Origin: Paraburkholderia ginsengiterrae
GTDB lineage: Bacteria > Pseudomonadota > Gammaproteobacteria > Burkholderiales > Burkholderiaceae
Assembly: GCF_001645125.1 (NCBI RefSeq)
Contig: NZ_LXKA01000352.1
Location: forward strand, 1 to 33,066
Length of the DNA: 33,066 bases
Direction of reading: 5' to 3'
The translations under genes were made by a program, and so were the position numbers. Under the pieces are notes generated by a model. That model worked only from the letters and a program-made list of their open reading frames with translations. It did no database searches and was not told where the DNA came from. Shown in pieces: positions 16,038-23,305 of this stretch (its first letter is position 1; each line of letters begins with the position of its first letter).

Positions 16038-16358
16038 TCAAGCCCAATGGCCTTCAACCCAACGCCAGTTGGGACCGCGCTGCACCCAATGTCCCGGTAC
16101 CCAGCGATAACCGACGCGCACCGGCTGCCAGTGGCCCGGCACCCACACGTAGCGGCCATGATTCCAGCGCCAGCGGCCTTGATCCCAGACATAGCCCGAA
16201 CGCGGCGCCGGCACGACCTCGACGCGCGGCGGCGGCGGCGCCATCGGCGCGACGATCACCGCCTGAGCGAAAGCCGGCGCGGCAGTGAGCGTGCCGGCGC
16301 AAACCAGCACGGCGGCCAGCATGGACGTCAGAAGGCGACCCGGTTGAGTGGATGTCAT
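16038..16358 (-). CDS. WXXGXW-repeat exported protein
   Basis: A 106-residue protein with a signal peptide (about 1-31, ending TAAPAFA) and a Pro-rich start (MAPPPPRVEVVPAPRSGYVW). Four aromatic repeats follow, with WDQGRWRW, WVPGHW, WVPGHW and WVEGHW, the YXWQ/WXXGXW type. No lipobox is present, unlike the related lipoprotein at 10988-11203. ATG at 16358 has GGAG 8-9 nt upstream; the frame is open further upstream, but without a signal sequence. A predicted ECF promoter lies 43 bp upstream, linking it to the sigma operon. Family function is not known to me; tryptophan-rich repeats of this kind may bind glycans or stack in the envelope. Confidence 0.85.
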   Translation of the reverse strand: MTSTQPGRLLTSMLAAVLVCAGTLTAAPAFAQAVIVAPMAPPPPRVEVVPAPRSGYVWDQGRWRWNHGRYVWVPGHWQPVRVGYRWVPGHWVQRGPNWRWVEGHWA

Positions 16359-16400
16359 GTTGGTTTCTCCGATAAGAGTCGAAGCCAGTAGCGGCCTCGT

Positions 16401-16436
16401 TACTTCTTGAACGCGGCAGCCGCAAAAATCCGTCGC
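16401..16436 (-). promoter_or_regulatory. Predicted ECF-sigma promoter of the WXXGXW gene
   Basis: Minus strand: GCGACGGATTTT (16425-16436), 11 nt, CGTTCAAGAAGTA (16401-16413), ending 43 bp before the ATG at 16358. Block sequences and spacing match the motif at 14026-14061. The rest of the gap up to the phosphoesterase gene (16437-16756) holds no recognisable gene or clear sigma70 promoter. Confidence 0.6.
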
Positions 16437-16756
16437 GGAATTTCGTAGGACAGCAGCGTTGGAAAGATGAGGGAAAAACGGCAGACACGTCCGTGCAACG
16501 GGCGGCATCGCCGTCGTTCTCAGATAGTGGACAAACGTTGGCAGAACGACAGAGTAAGTTACGACTTTGAAAGAAACAGGAGGGCTTCGGTAATGTTCGC
16601 GCCCCGAAATTTTAACCATCGAATGGTTCAATGCGCGCAGTTTGTCGCGGCAAGACCACCAGCACTAGCTGTATTTCTAACAATAACCCCCAGCGAACCT
16701 CCACACGCATCGCAATGGAAACGCTGGAAGGCGTAGTCGAATCTGGAGCCAGTCAA

Positions 16757-18538
16757 ATGTTTTGTAGAAGCCTTTTACCCCTTTTGCCCATCCCGTTTGC
16801 CGCGATGCTGGCGCTCGTGGCATGCAGCAACAATAGCGTGAGCACCCCGGCGCCCACCGCCGCGGTGTCGGCACAGGATGCCGTGGTCACGACCACGCCG
16901 ATCAAGCACCTCGTGGTGATCTTCGGCGAGAACGTCTCGTTCGACCACTACTTCGGGACCTATCCGCAAGCCGCCAATCCGGTCGGCGAGCCGCAATTCA
17001 CGGCAGCCTCGGGCACGCCGTCGGTCAACAACCTCAGCGCCAACAACCTGCTCACGACGAACCCGAACGCGCTGGCCACGTCGCCGAACACGGCGGGCCG
17101 CTCGGTCGGCAGCGTGGCGATCGCCGGTCTCGGCCTGCCTGCTTCCGATCTGCTGCCGTTCCGCCTGGACCGCTCGCAAGCCAACACCTCGAGCCAGAAC
17201 CACGCGTACGCGGCGGAGCAGCTCGCCTATAACAACGGCGCGATGGACTCGTTCCCGTTGTTCACGGCGTCGGGCTCGACCATTGCCGGCAGCACGGGCG
17301 CGTTCGCCACGAAGGGCCAGGTGCTCGGCTACTTCGACGGCAACACGGTCACGGCCATGTGGAACTACGCGCAGAACTTCGCGATGAACCAGAACGCGTA
17401 CACGGACACGTATGGTCCGTCGACGCCGGGTGCGCTCGAAGTGGTGTCCGGCCAGAACAACGGCGTCGTCGTCTCGGGCGGCACCTCGGCCAACGCGATT
17501 CCGGACTCGGCCGGCGGCTTCACGATGATCGGCGACCTCGACCCGACCGGCGACGTCTGCACGACGGCGGCAGGCAGTGTGGTAACGGGCACGATGTCCT
17601 CGAAGAACAAGAACATCGGCGACCTGCTCAACGCCAAGGGTCTGACGTGGGGCGGCTTCATGGGCGGCTTCAACCTCGCGACGGTCAATGCCAACGGCAC
17701 GACCGGCTGCGCGCGCTCGACCTTCTCGCAAGTGCTGAATGCAACCAAGACCGACTACGTGCAGCACCATGCGTGGTTCCAGTACTACGCCAGCACGGCT
17801 AACCTCGCGCATACGCGCCCGACGTCGGCGGCACTGATCGGCGCGACCGATCCGCTCGACAACACGGCGACGCCGGTTCACCACCAGTACGACACCGACG
17901 ACTTCTTCGCGGCGGTGAAGGCGGGCAACTTCCCGTCGGTGAACTTCCTGAAGGCGCCGGCAATCAGCGACGGCCACCCGGGCAACTCGGACCCGATCGA
18001 CGAACAGGCTTTCGTCACGAAGGTGATCAACTTCCTGCAGCAGCAGCCTGACTGGAACAACACCGCCGTGATCATCGCTTACGACGATTCGGACGGCTGG
18101 TACGACCACCGCTATAAGGCGCCGAGCAGCGCATCGTTCGACTCGACCACGGCGCAATCCGCCGGCGGCAAATCGGTGGCGGGCAGCGACAATCTGAGCG
18201 GCGTGGGCCAGTGCACGGCAGCGGGCGCGGTTCAGCCGCAAGGCGTGAATGGCGGCGCGGTGAACGGCCGCTGCGGCCCGGGTACACGTACGCCGTTTAT
18301 CGTGGTGTCGCCGTGGGCGAAGGCCAACTTCGTCGACGATACGCCGATCACCCAGGCGTCCGTGGTGAAGTTCATCGAAGACAACTGGCTGGGCGGTCAA
18401 CGCCTGGGCGGCGGGTCGTTCGACGCGACGGCCGGCAGCATCGTCAACATGTTCAACTTTGCCGGCAGCGGCAACCTCGCGCCGCTGTATCTGGACCAGA
18501 ACCTCGGTACGAAGCTGGCAACGGCGCCGGCAAGCTGA
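16757..18538 (+). CDS. Lipoprotein phosphoesterase (AcpA acid phosphatase / phospholipase C family)
   Basis: A 593-residue protein of the phosphoesterase family that includes bacterial non-haemolytic phospholipase C and Francisella-type AcpA. The N-terminus is a lipoprotein signal with LVAC (Cys23). The metal/nucleophile region HLVVIFGENVSFDHYFGTYP (about 51-70) carries the family Glu-Asn; later come HHAWFQYYAS, the IIAYDDSDGWYDH segment (about 438-450) and the RTPFIVVSPWAKANFVD/SVVKFIEDNW end. These enzymes hydrolyse phosphomonoesters or phospholipid head groups in the periplasm or outside the cell. ATG at 16757 has TGGAG upstream and starts the signal; the frame is open from 16631 but without such features. 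It is followed by a terminator and a cytochrome c peroxidase gene. Confidence 0.9.
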   Translation: MFCRSLLPLLPIPFAAMLALVACSNNSVSTPAPTAAVSAQDAVVTTTPIKHLVVIFGENVSFDHYFGTYPQAANPVGEPQFTAASGTPSVNNLSANNLLTTNPNALATSPNTAGRSVGSVAIAGLGLPASDLLPFRLDRSQANTSSQNHAYAAEQLAYNNGAMDSFPLFTASGSTIAGSTGAFATKGQVLGYFDGNTVTAMWNYAQNFAMNQNAYTDTYGPSTPGALEVVSGQNNGVVVSGGTSANAIPDSAGGFTMIGDLDPTGDVCTTAAGSVVTGTMSSKNKNIGDLLNAKGLTWGGFMGGFNLATVNANGTTGCARSTFSQVLNATKTDYVQHHAWFQYYASTANLAHTRPTSAALIGATDPLDNTATPVHHQYDTDDFFAAVKAGNFPSVNFLKAPAISDGHPGNSDPIDEQAFVTKVINFLQQQPDWNNTAVIIAYDDSDGWYDHRYKAPSSASFDSTTAQSAGGKSVAGSDNLSGVGQCTAAGAVQPQGVNGGAVNGRCGPGTRTPFIVVSPWAKANFVDDTPITQASVVKFIEDNWLGGQRLGGGSFDATAGSIVNMFNFAGSGNLAPLYLDQNLGTKLATAPAS

Positions 18539-18700
18539 GCGGCCGCCTTGCGCGCCGGGCGCCGCGCCCCTGTGCGCGTCCCGGCGTAGTGTGCGAAAGC
18601 GGCTTGTGTGCGCTTTCGTGCCACTCGTGCCTTTCGCGAATCACGCCGGGCAACGCTGCAGATCGCGGAGCGTGAAACCCGGCAAGCTGTAGATGGGCGT

Positions 18701-18739
18701 CGAGCCAGCGCATCCGTGCTGGCTCGATTTTGCTTTTTT
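18701..18739 (+). terminator. Intrinsic terminator after phosphoesterase gene
   Basis: A perfect 9-bp stem CGAGCCAGC/GCTGGCTCG with an 8-nt loop is followed by ATTTTGCTTTTTT. It ends 31 bp before the peroxidase ATG, so the peroxidase gene needs its own promoter or read-through. Confidence 0.85.
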
Positions 18740-18770
18740 GCACCCACTCGAATTTCCAGTCACCACCGCC

Positions 18771-20198
18771 ATGAATCATCCTTCAGACGCCGCCCTGCCT
18801 TCGCATCTGCCCGCGGGCGGCGAGCCCCGCCGCTCGTGGCGCAGCCTGCTCGCGTGGAGCGCGGCCGGCATCGCGCTCGCGTTGGGCGTCAGCAGCGCGT
18901 ATGCGCTCATCTACCCGGAGCGCATGCCGCCCGCCGTCGGCGCGATTGTCGAGGACATCACCGGCGCGAATCCGCATCCGGTGCATCTGCTGCGTCCGCA
19001 AGCCGTGCCGCTCAGCGCGGTGGCGCTGCTCGGCAAACAGATTTTCTTCGACACGAGCTTGTCGGCGTCCGGCACGCAGTCGTGCGCGTCGTGCCACTCG
19101 CCGCAGCATTCATATGGGCCGGATAACGCATTCCCGGTTCAGCTCGGCGGCGCGCATATGAACCAGGCCGGATATCGTCCGCCGCCCTCGCTCACGTATC
19201 TGTACCGGCAGGCGCCGTTCAGCATCGGCCCGGATCAGGGCGACACCGACGTGCCGGTGGATATGACCCAGCTGGCGACGCAAGCCGCCGGCGTGCAGCG
19301 CGCGCAGAAGACCGAGCTCGCCGCGCCCGCCGCTCCGGCCATGGTGCCGCAAGGCGGGCTGTTCTGGGACGGCCGCGCGGACACCTTGCAGGATCAGGCG
19401 ATCGGACCGCTGCTCAATCCGGTGGAGATGGCCAATGCTTCGCCGGAAGATGTGGCGCGCAAGCTGCTGCAAACGAAGTACGTGGACCAGTTCAAGCAGA
19501 TCTTTGGCCCTGGGATCGTCAGTAATCCGAGCTTGTTGATTTCGGAAGCGATGTTCGCCGTGGGACGCTATCAGACCGAGGATTCATCGTTTCATGCCTT
19601 TACCAGCAAGTACGACGCCTGGCTCGAAGGCAAGGCACGGCTGACGCACGCCGAACTGCACGGCCTGCAATTGTTCAACGACAAGGACAAGGCGAACTGC
19701 GCGGGCTGTCACTTGAGCCAGCCGACCAAAGACGGCTTGCCTCCGGTGTTTACCGATACGCAGTACGAAGCGCTGGGCGTACCGCGCAATCCCGCGCTTC
19801 CCGCCAATAAGGACCCGAAGTTCTTCGATATGGGCGTGTGCGGACCGTTCCGCAGCGATCTTGCCAAGGAAACGCAGTATTGCGGCATGTTCCTGACGCC
19901 GACCCTGCGCAACGTGGCTGAACGCAAGGTGTTTTTCCACAACGCCGTGTATCACGACCTCAAGCAAGTCATGGACTTCTACAACCTGCGCAATACGGCG
20001 CCCGAGAAGATCTATCCGCGGGACGCCTCTGGCAAGGTGCAGAAGTACAACGATCTGCCGGTGCAGTATCACGCCAACGTCGACGTCGCCGACGCGCCAT
20101 TCGACCGCAAGTTCGGTGATCAGCCGGCCATGACCGATGAGGACATTCAAGACATCATCGCGTTCATGAAGACACTGAGCGACGGGTATAAGAACTGA
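18771..20198 (+). CDS. Di-haem cytochrome c peroxidase (CcpA/MauG family)
   Basis: A 475-residue protein with a membrane anchor or uncleaved signal (about 24-46, LLAWSAAGIALALGVSSAYAL) and two c-type haem sites, CASCH (105-109) and CAGCH (310-314). Family segments LGKQIFFDTSLSASGTQSC, GLFWDGRADTLQDQAIGPLLNPVEM and PTLRNVAERKVFFHNAVYHDLKQVMDFYN are present. The family reduces H2O2 with electrons from cytochromes or, in MauG, oxidises protein residues. At 475 residues it is longer than classical CcpA (~330), because of the anchor and inserts. ATG at 18771 is the only start next to the anchor; the SD is weak. It shares orientation with the upstream phosphoesterase but is separated by a terminator. 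Confidence 0.92.
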   Translation: MNHPSDAALPSHLPAGGEPRRSWRSLLAWSAAGIALALGVSSAYALIYPERMPPAVGAIVEDITGANPHPVHLLRPQAVPLSAVALLGKQIFFDTSLSASGTQSCASCHSPQHSYGPDNAFPVQLGGAHMNQAGYRPPPSLTYLYRQAPFSIGPDQGDTDVPVDMTQLATQAAGVQRAQKTELAAPAAPAMVPQGGLFWDGRADTLQDQAIGPLLNPVEMANASPEDVARKLLQTKYVDQFKQIFGPGIVSNPSLLISEAMFAVGRYQTEDSSFHAFTSKYDAWLEGKARLTHAELHGLQLFNDKDKANCAGCHLSQPTKDGLPPVFTDTQYEALGVPRNPALPANKDPKFFDMGVCGPFRSDLAKETQYCGMFLTPTLRNVAERKVFFHNAVYHDLKQVMDFYNLRNTAPEKIYPRDASGKVQKYNDLPVQYHANVDVADAPFDRKFGDQPAMTDEDIQDIIAFMKTLSDGYKN

Positions 20199-20215
20199 GT
20201 CTGCGGGCTTCGGCG

Positions 20216-20240
20216 CAAGGGCCACGTCGCGCGGCCCTTG
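20216..20240 (+). terminator. Putative terminator after peroxidase gene
   Basis: Stem CAAGGGCC/GGCCCTTG with a 9-nt loop, extended by outer CGGCG/CGCCG pairing. Only two T residues follow, so the strength is uncertain. Confidence 0.5.
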
Positions 20241-20306
20241 TTCCGCCGCAGGTGGGCCGGTGAGGTATCCTTGCTGGTTCCACGAACCTGATTCCCACCC
20301 TGCCCG

Positions 20307-20999
20307 ATGGCCGATTTTCCCTTCGACGCCGTACTCTTTGACTGCGACGGCGTGCTCGTCGACACCGAACCCATCACCAACCGCGTGCTGACTGACATGC
20401 TCGGCGAGCTGGGCTGGCAATTGAGCGTCGAAGAAACGATGCGTATTTTCGTCGGCAAAACCGTCAAGGACGAGGCCGCGCTTATCGAAGCGCGCACCGG
20501 CTTCGCGATCACGACCGACTGGCTCATGCAGTTTCGCGAACGCCGCAATGCGGCGCTCGACAACGAACTGGTCGCGATTCCGGGCGCGGCGTCCGCGGTA
20601 CGTTCGCTTCATGCGGTGCTGAACGGGCGCATTGCGGTAGCGTCGGGCGCGGATCGCCTCAAGGTTGAATTGCAACTGACCAAGGCGGGTATTCTCGACT
20701 GCTTCGCAGGACACATCTTCAGCGGTCACGAAACGACCCGCAACAAGCCTTTCCCTGATGTCTATCTCGCCGCGGCCGCCGGGCTGGGCGTCGATCCGAA
20801 ACGTTGCGCGGTGGTCGAAGACACGGTAACGGGCGCGACCGCCGGTGTTGCGGCCGGCGCCACCGTGTTCGGTTATTGCCCGAAGGAACTGGGTCATAGC
20901 AGCGCGACTGCCTTGCATGGCGCCGGCGCCGTGCATGTCTTTCGCGACATGGCTGAATTGCCGGCCGTGCTTGCCGCATGGCGCGGCGACTCGCGTTGA
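20307..20999 (+). CDS. HAD-superfamily hydrolase (subfamily IA, phosphoglucomutase/phosphatase-like)
   Basis: A 230-residue HAD enzyme. Motif I is FDCDGVLVDTEP (nucleophile Asp12, acid Asp14), with a helical cap behind it, as in beta-phosphoglucomutase and 2-deoxyglucose-6-phosphatase-like proteins. Motif II is VASGAD, motif III is the Lys of RNKPFPDVY and motif IV is CAVVEDTVTGATAG. It is expected to dephosphorylate a small sugar phosphate or a related metabolite; the substrate is not readable. The length is normal for the family and ATG at 20307 is next to the motif. No operon partner: the peroxidase is 108 bp upstream behind a hairpin and the peptide gene 253 bp downstream. Confidence 0.92.
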   Translation: MADFPFDAVLFDCDGVLVDTEPITNRVLTDMLGELGWQLSVEETMRIFVGKTVKDEAALIEARTGFAITTDWLMQFRERRNAALDNELVAIPGAASAVRSLHAVLNGRIAVASGADRLKVELQLTKAGILDCFAGHIFSGHETTRNKPFPDVYLAAAAGLGVDPKRCAVVEDTVTGATAGVAAGATVFGYCPKELGHSSATALHGAGAVHVFRDMAELPAVLAAWRGDSR

Positions 21000-21252
21000 G
21001 GTGTGCAGGCTCGGGCGGCTGTGCCTGGATTTCGGTGGGCGCAACGAGTGTGCTGAGATAAACCTGGCTGTCGGCAACTCGCCGACACCGGCGCGCGGTT
21101 AGTTGGTGTCAGTCAACCACCCTTTGCCAAAGAATCCCCCAAATGCATGCGGCGCCTCGCTTTGCGGCGCATGGCATGGTGCGTGCAACAGCAGATCATG
21201 AGCGCGGCAATGTCCGGGCTCTCCGCCCATCCAATCCTGCTGGAGATACACC

Positions 21253-21504
21253 ATGAAAACCCTCCTCCTCAAAGACCTGCCCCGTGTCGACGAACTCGAT
21301 CGCAAGGCGTCGCAAACCATTCGCGGCGGCTTCGACTGCCTGAGGCGCGAAGGCCCGCCGGTTTGCCCCGGTGAGTTCGAACCGCCCATCGTCATTCGAC
21401 GCGGCTGGGATCAGTGTCCGCCCGTTCACTTCGGCTGCGGGCCGACCTATTTCCCGTATGGCGAGCCGCCATTGCACCGGGAACCCAAGATCGTACCGCT
21501 ATAG
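21253..21504 (+). CDS. Double-glycine-leader peptide, putative secreted/RiPP-like precursor
   Basis: An 83-residue peptide. Residues 1-26 look like a bacteriocin-type leader: LPRVDELDRKASQTIRGG ends in Gly25-Gly26 with Ile at -4 and Leu at -12, as cleaved by C39 peptidase/ABC exporters. The 57-residue remainder is unusual: 13 Pro, 4 Cys (29, 38, 55, 62), several aromatics (Trp52, Tyr66, Tyr69) and no hydrophobic helix. Disulfides or Cys-based modification are possible. ATG at 21253 has GGAG 8 nt upstream. No peptidase, exporter, modifying enzyme or immunity gene is near, so any machinery is elsewhere. I do not recognise the core. It could instead be a non-processed small protein; the leader call rests on motif reading alone. 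Confidence 0.75.
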   Translation: MKTLLLKDLPRVDELDRKASQTIRGGFDCLRREGPPVCPGEFEPPIVIRRGWDQCPPVHFGCGPTYFPYGEPPLHREPKIVPL

Positions 21505-21550
21505 TTCGCGAACGGACACGCCCGCACGGAGCATACCGCTCATAGCCGGC

Positions 21551-21587
21551 GCGTGGCGGTACGTGAACTGGATCACTACCGCCACGC
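21551..21587. terminator. Strong hairpin between convergent peptide and cysS genes
   Basis: A perfect 11-bp stem GCGTGGCGGTA (21551-21561) with its complement (21577-21587), and an inner GTGA/TCAC stem. It lies between the peptide gene (+) and the cysS 3' end (-). No T-run, so it is a probable bidirectional 3'-end structure. Confidence 0.5.
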
Positions 21588-21608
21588 AACGCGTGACACT
21601 ACTTCGGA

Positions 21609-22994
21609 CTACTTCGTCTTACCCAGCGGACGCAGCACCTGGCCGTTCACACTGTCCTCAACATTCCAGCCGGCCGCCGCCAATGCATCACGCAGACGGT
21701 CGGCTTCGTTCCACTGCTTCGCCGCGCGTGCTCTTTCGCGTTCGTCCGCGAGTGCCGCAATCTCCGCGGGAATCGCGAACGCATCGCCGTTCCAGTCGGC
21801 GAGACCTAGTCCCAGCACCGCATCGAAACGATCGACCGTCGCTCTGCGCGTGGCCGCCGGCAGATCGCTTCTGACTACGTCCCACAACACGGCAAGTGCG
21901 CGCGGCAAGTTCAGATCCTGATCGACCTCTTCCTTGAAACGCGCAACGCTCTGGGCGTCCGGCGTGCCGCCTCGCGGCCATTGCACATAGCTCCTGCGCA
22001 ACCGGTCCAGCGCGGCTTGCGCGGCATCGAGCGCTTCCATGTTGAAACGCAAGCTGCTCCGATAGTGCGCGCTCAGGCATAAATAGCGGTACGCGAGCGG
22101 ATCGTTGCCACGATCAATCAGCGTCTGCAAGCGCACGAAGTCACCGCTCGACTTCGACATCTTGCCGGCGTCCAGCACCAGAAAATGGCCGTGCATCCAG
22201 AAGTTCGCGAGCCGTGTGCCGTGGCACGCCTGGGTTTGTGCGATCTCGTTGCTATGGTGCACGGGGATATGGTCTTCGCCGCCGCAATGAAAGTCGAACC
22301 ACGGGCCCAGATACTCGGCCGACATCGCCGAGCATTCGATATGCCAGCCGGGAAAACCGCGTCCCCACGGGCTATCCCACTCCATCTGCCGAGTGGTGCC
22401 TGGCGGGCTGAATTTCCATAGCGCGAAGTCGGTCACGTTCCGCTTCTCGCCCTGCGCGACACGCTTGCCGGCCTGCAAACCCGCCACGTCGAGGCGCGCC
22501 AGATAGCCGTAGTCATCCTGCCTGCTGGTGTCGAAATAAACGCCGTCGTCCGTGAGATAGGTATAACCGTTGCGCTCGATCTCCGCGATAAAGTCGATCT
22601 GCCCGGCAATGTGATCGGTGGCGCGGCACCAGATGGTGGGCTCCAGCAGATTGAGCGCACGCCAGTCGCTCATGAAGGCCTCGGTGTAGCGTTGCGCGAT
22701 CGTCCACGCCGACTCGCCCGTGCGGCGGCTGCCCTTCTCCATCTTGTCTTCGCCTTCATCTGCATCGGAGACCAGATGACCGACATCGGTGATGTTGACG
22801 ACGTGCCGCACCGTGTAGCCGTTTAAAGCCAGCGCGCGCCGCAGTACGTCTTCGAACACGTAAGTGCGAAGGTTGCCGATGTGCGCGTGGTCGTACACCG
22901 TCGGGCCGCAGCAGTACATGCCCACCTGTTCCGGCCGAATCGGCGTGAACTCGCGCGTGCTGCGAGACCAGGTGTCGTATAGGCGAAGCGGCAT
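21609..22994 (-). CDS. cysS: Cysteine--tRNA ligase
   Basis: A 461-residue class I aminoacyl-tRNA synthetase charging tRNA-Cys. Signature sites are MYCCGPTVYDHAHIGN (Zn ligand Cys29; HIGN version of HIGH at 38-41), WHIECSAMS (Cys221), HHSNE (246-250) and KMSKS (278-282). The C-terminal domain has the RARAAKQWNEADRLRDAL motif common to the family. ATG at 22994 follows GGGAG; the frame is open to 23036 without a better start. The HIGN and CCGPTVYD forms differ from the HIGH/CGITVYD enzyme I recall as usual in Burkholderiales, so this may be a second, divergent cysS. It appears to be monocistronic, with its own promoter and a leader that includes a terminator hairpin. Confidence 0.95.
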   Translation of the reverse strand: MPLRLYDTWSRSTREFTPIRPEQVGMYCCGPTVYDHAHIGNLRTYVFEDVLRRALALNGYTVRHVVNITDVGHLVSDADEGEDKMEKGSRRTGESAWTIAQRYTEAFMSDWRALNLLEPTIWCRATDHIAGQIDFIAEIERNGYTYLTDDGVYFDTSRQDDYGYLARLDVAGLQAGKRVAQGEKRNVTDFALWKFSPPGTTRQMEWDSPWGRGFPGWHIECSAMSAEYLGPWFDFHCGGEDHIPVHHSNEIAQTQACHGTRLANFWMHGHFLVLDAGKMSKSSGDFVRLQTLIDRGNDPLAYRYLCLSAHYRSSLRFNMEALDAAQAALDRLRRSYVQWPRGGTPDAQSVARFKEEVDQDLNLPRALAVLWDVVRSDLPAATRRATVDRFDAVLGLGLADWNGDAFAIPAEIAALADERERARAAKQWNEADRLRDALAAAGWNVEDSVNGQVLRPLGKTK

Positions 22995-23019
22995 GTCGTG
23001 TCTCCCGTTACTGGGGTTC

Positions 23020-23057
23020 AAAAACAAAAAGGCCACCGGTCGTGTGACGGGTGGCCT
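23020..23057 (-). terminator. Terminator hairpin in the cysS leader, putative attenuator
   Basis: On the minus strand AGGCCACC (23057-23050), 12-nt loop, GGTGGCCT (23037-23030), then TTTTTGTTTTT. It ends 25 nt before the cysS ATG and lies downstream of a good promoter and downstream of the cyo terminator. A terminator placed inside the leader suggests conditional termination. An upstream TGGCCT within the leader ORF could pair with the AGGCCA of the 5' arm as a competing fold. Alternatively it ends a ~140-nt sRNA. Confidence 0.75.
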
Positions 23058-23087
23058 CAGGGATGCGAATCTGTACAGATGCTCTTG

Positions 23088-23165
23088 CTAGACGCAAGCT
23101 CCCCTCGGCAGGCCATGACAGCATGCGCGCAAAGAATGCAGACGGGAAAGGATAGAAGCGTTCAT
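23088..23165 (-). CDS. Putative cysS leader peptide (25 codons)
   Basis: ATG at 23165 opens a 25-residue ORF ending TAG at 23088, with three Cys codons near its end (…ACCHGLPRGACV). Position between the cysS promoter and the terminator-like hairpin suggests a leader whose translation senses charged tRNA-Cys. Weak points: no SD is visible. The predicted -10 puts transcription start at or next to the ATG, so translation would have to be leaderless. Three Cys codons in 25 is suggestive only. The competing-fold logic was not resolved. Confidence 0.3.
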   Translation of the reverse strand: MNASILSRLHSLRACCHGLPRGACV

Positions 23166-23172
23166 GCAAAGG

Positions 23173-23201
23173 ATGCTAACGCGGGTTCGTCGATCGGTCA
23201 A
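23173..23201 (-). promoter_or_regulatory. Sigma70-type promoter for cysS leader
   Basis: Minus strand TTGACC (23201-23196), exactly 17 nt, TAGCAT (23178-23173): five and four of six consensus matches. Predicted start of transcription is at about 23165-23166. It lies between the cyo terminator and cysS. Confidence 0.6.
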
Positions 23202-23233
23202 TTGCCGCGAGCGTGCGCGGCGGCCGCCAAGAA

Positions 23234-23267
23234 AAAGCCCCGCAAGACTATCGCCTTGCGGGGCTTT
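23234..23267 (-). terminator. Intrinsic terminator of the cyoABCD operon
   Basis: A perfect 13-bp stem AAAGCCCCGCAAG/CTTGCGGGGCTTT with an 8-nt loop is followed on the minus strand by TTTTTC. It lies 40 bp after the cyoD stop and is a very strong terminator. Confidence 0.9.
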
Positions 23268-23305
23268 GCTTCAGACAACGGTCACGCCATCCACTTATCG
23301 TGGCA

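Noticed and set aside
16775-18400. 541-codon minus-strand ORF opposite the phosphoesterase gene
   Set aside because: Arg/Val/Ala-rich shadow with no domain; the plus-strand protein has clear family motifs.
19584-21077. 497-codon minus-strand ORF spanning peroxidase 3' end and HAD gene
   Set aside because: Crosses two well-supported plus-strand genes and has no recognisable domain.
21143-21256. 37-codon ORF ending with an ATGA overlap on the double-glycine peptide start
   Set aside because: No SD and no recognisable features; the overlap is likely coincidence, although translational coupling cannot be excluded.
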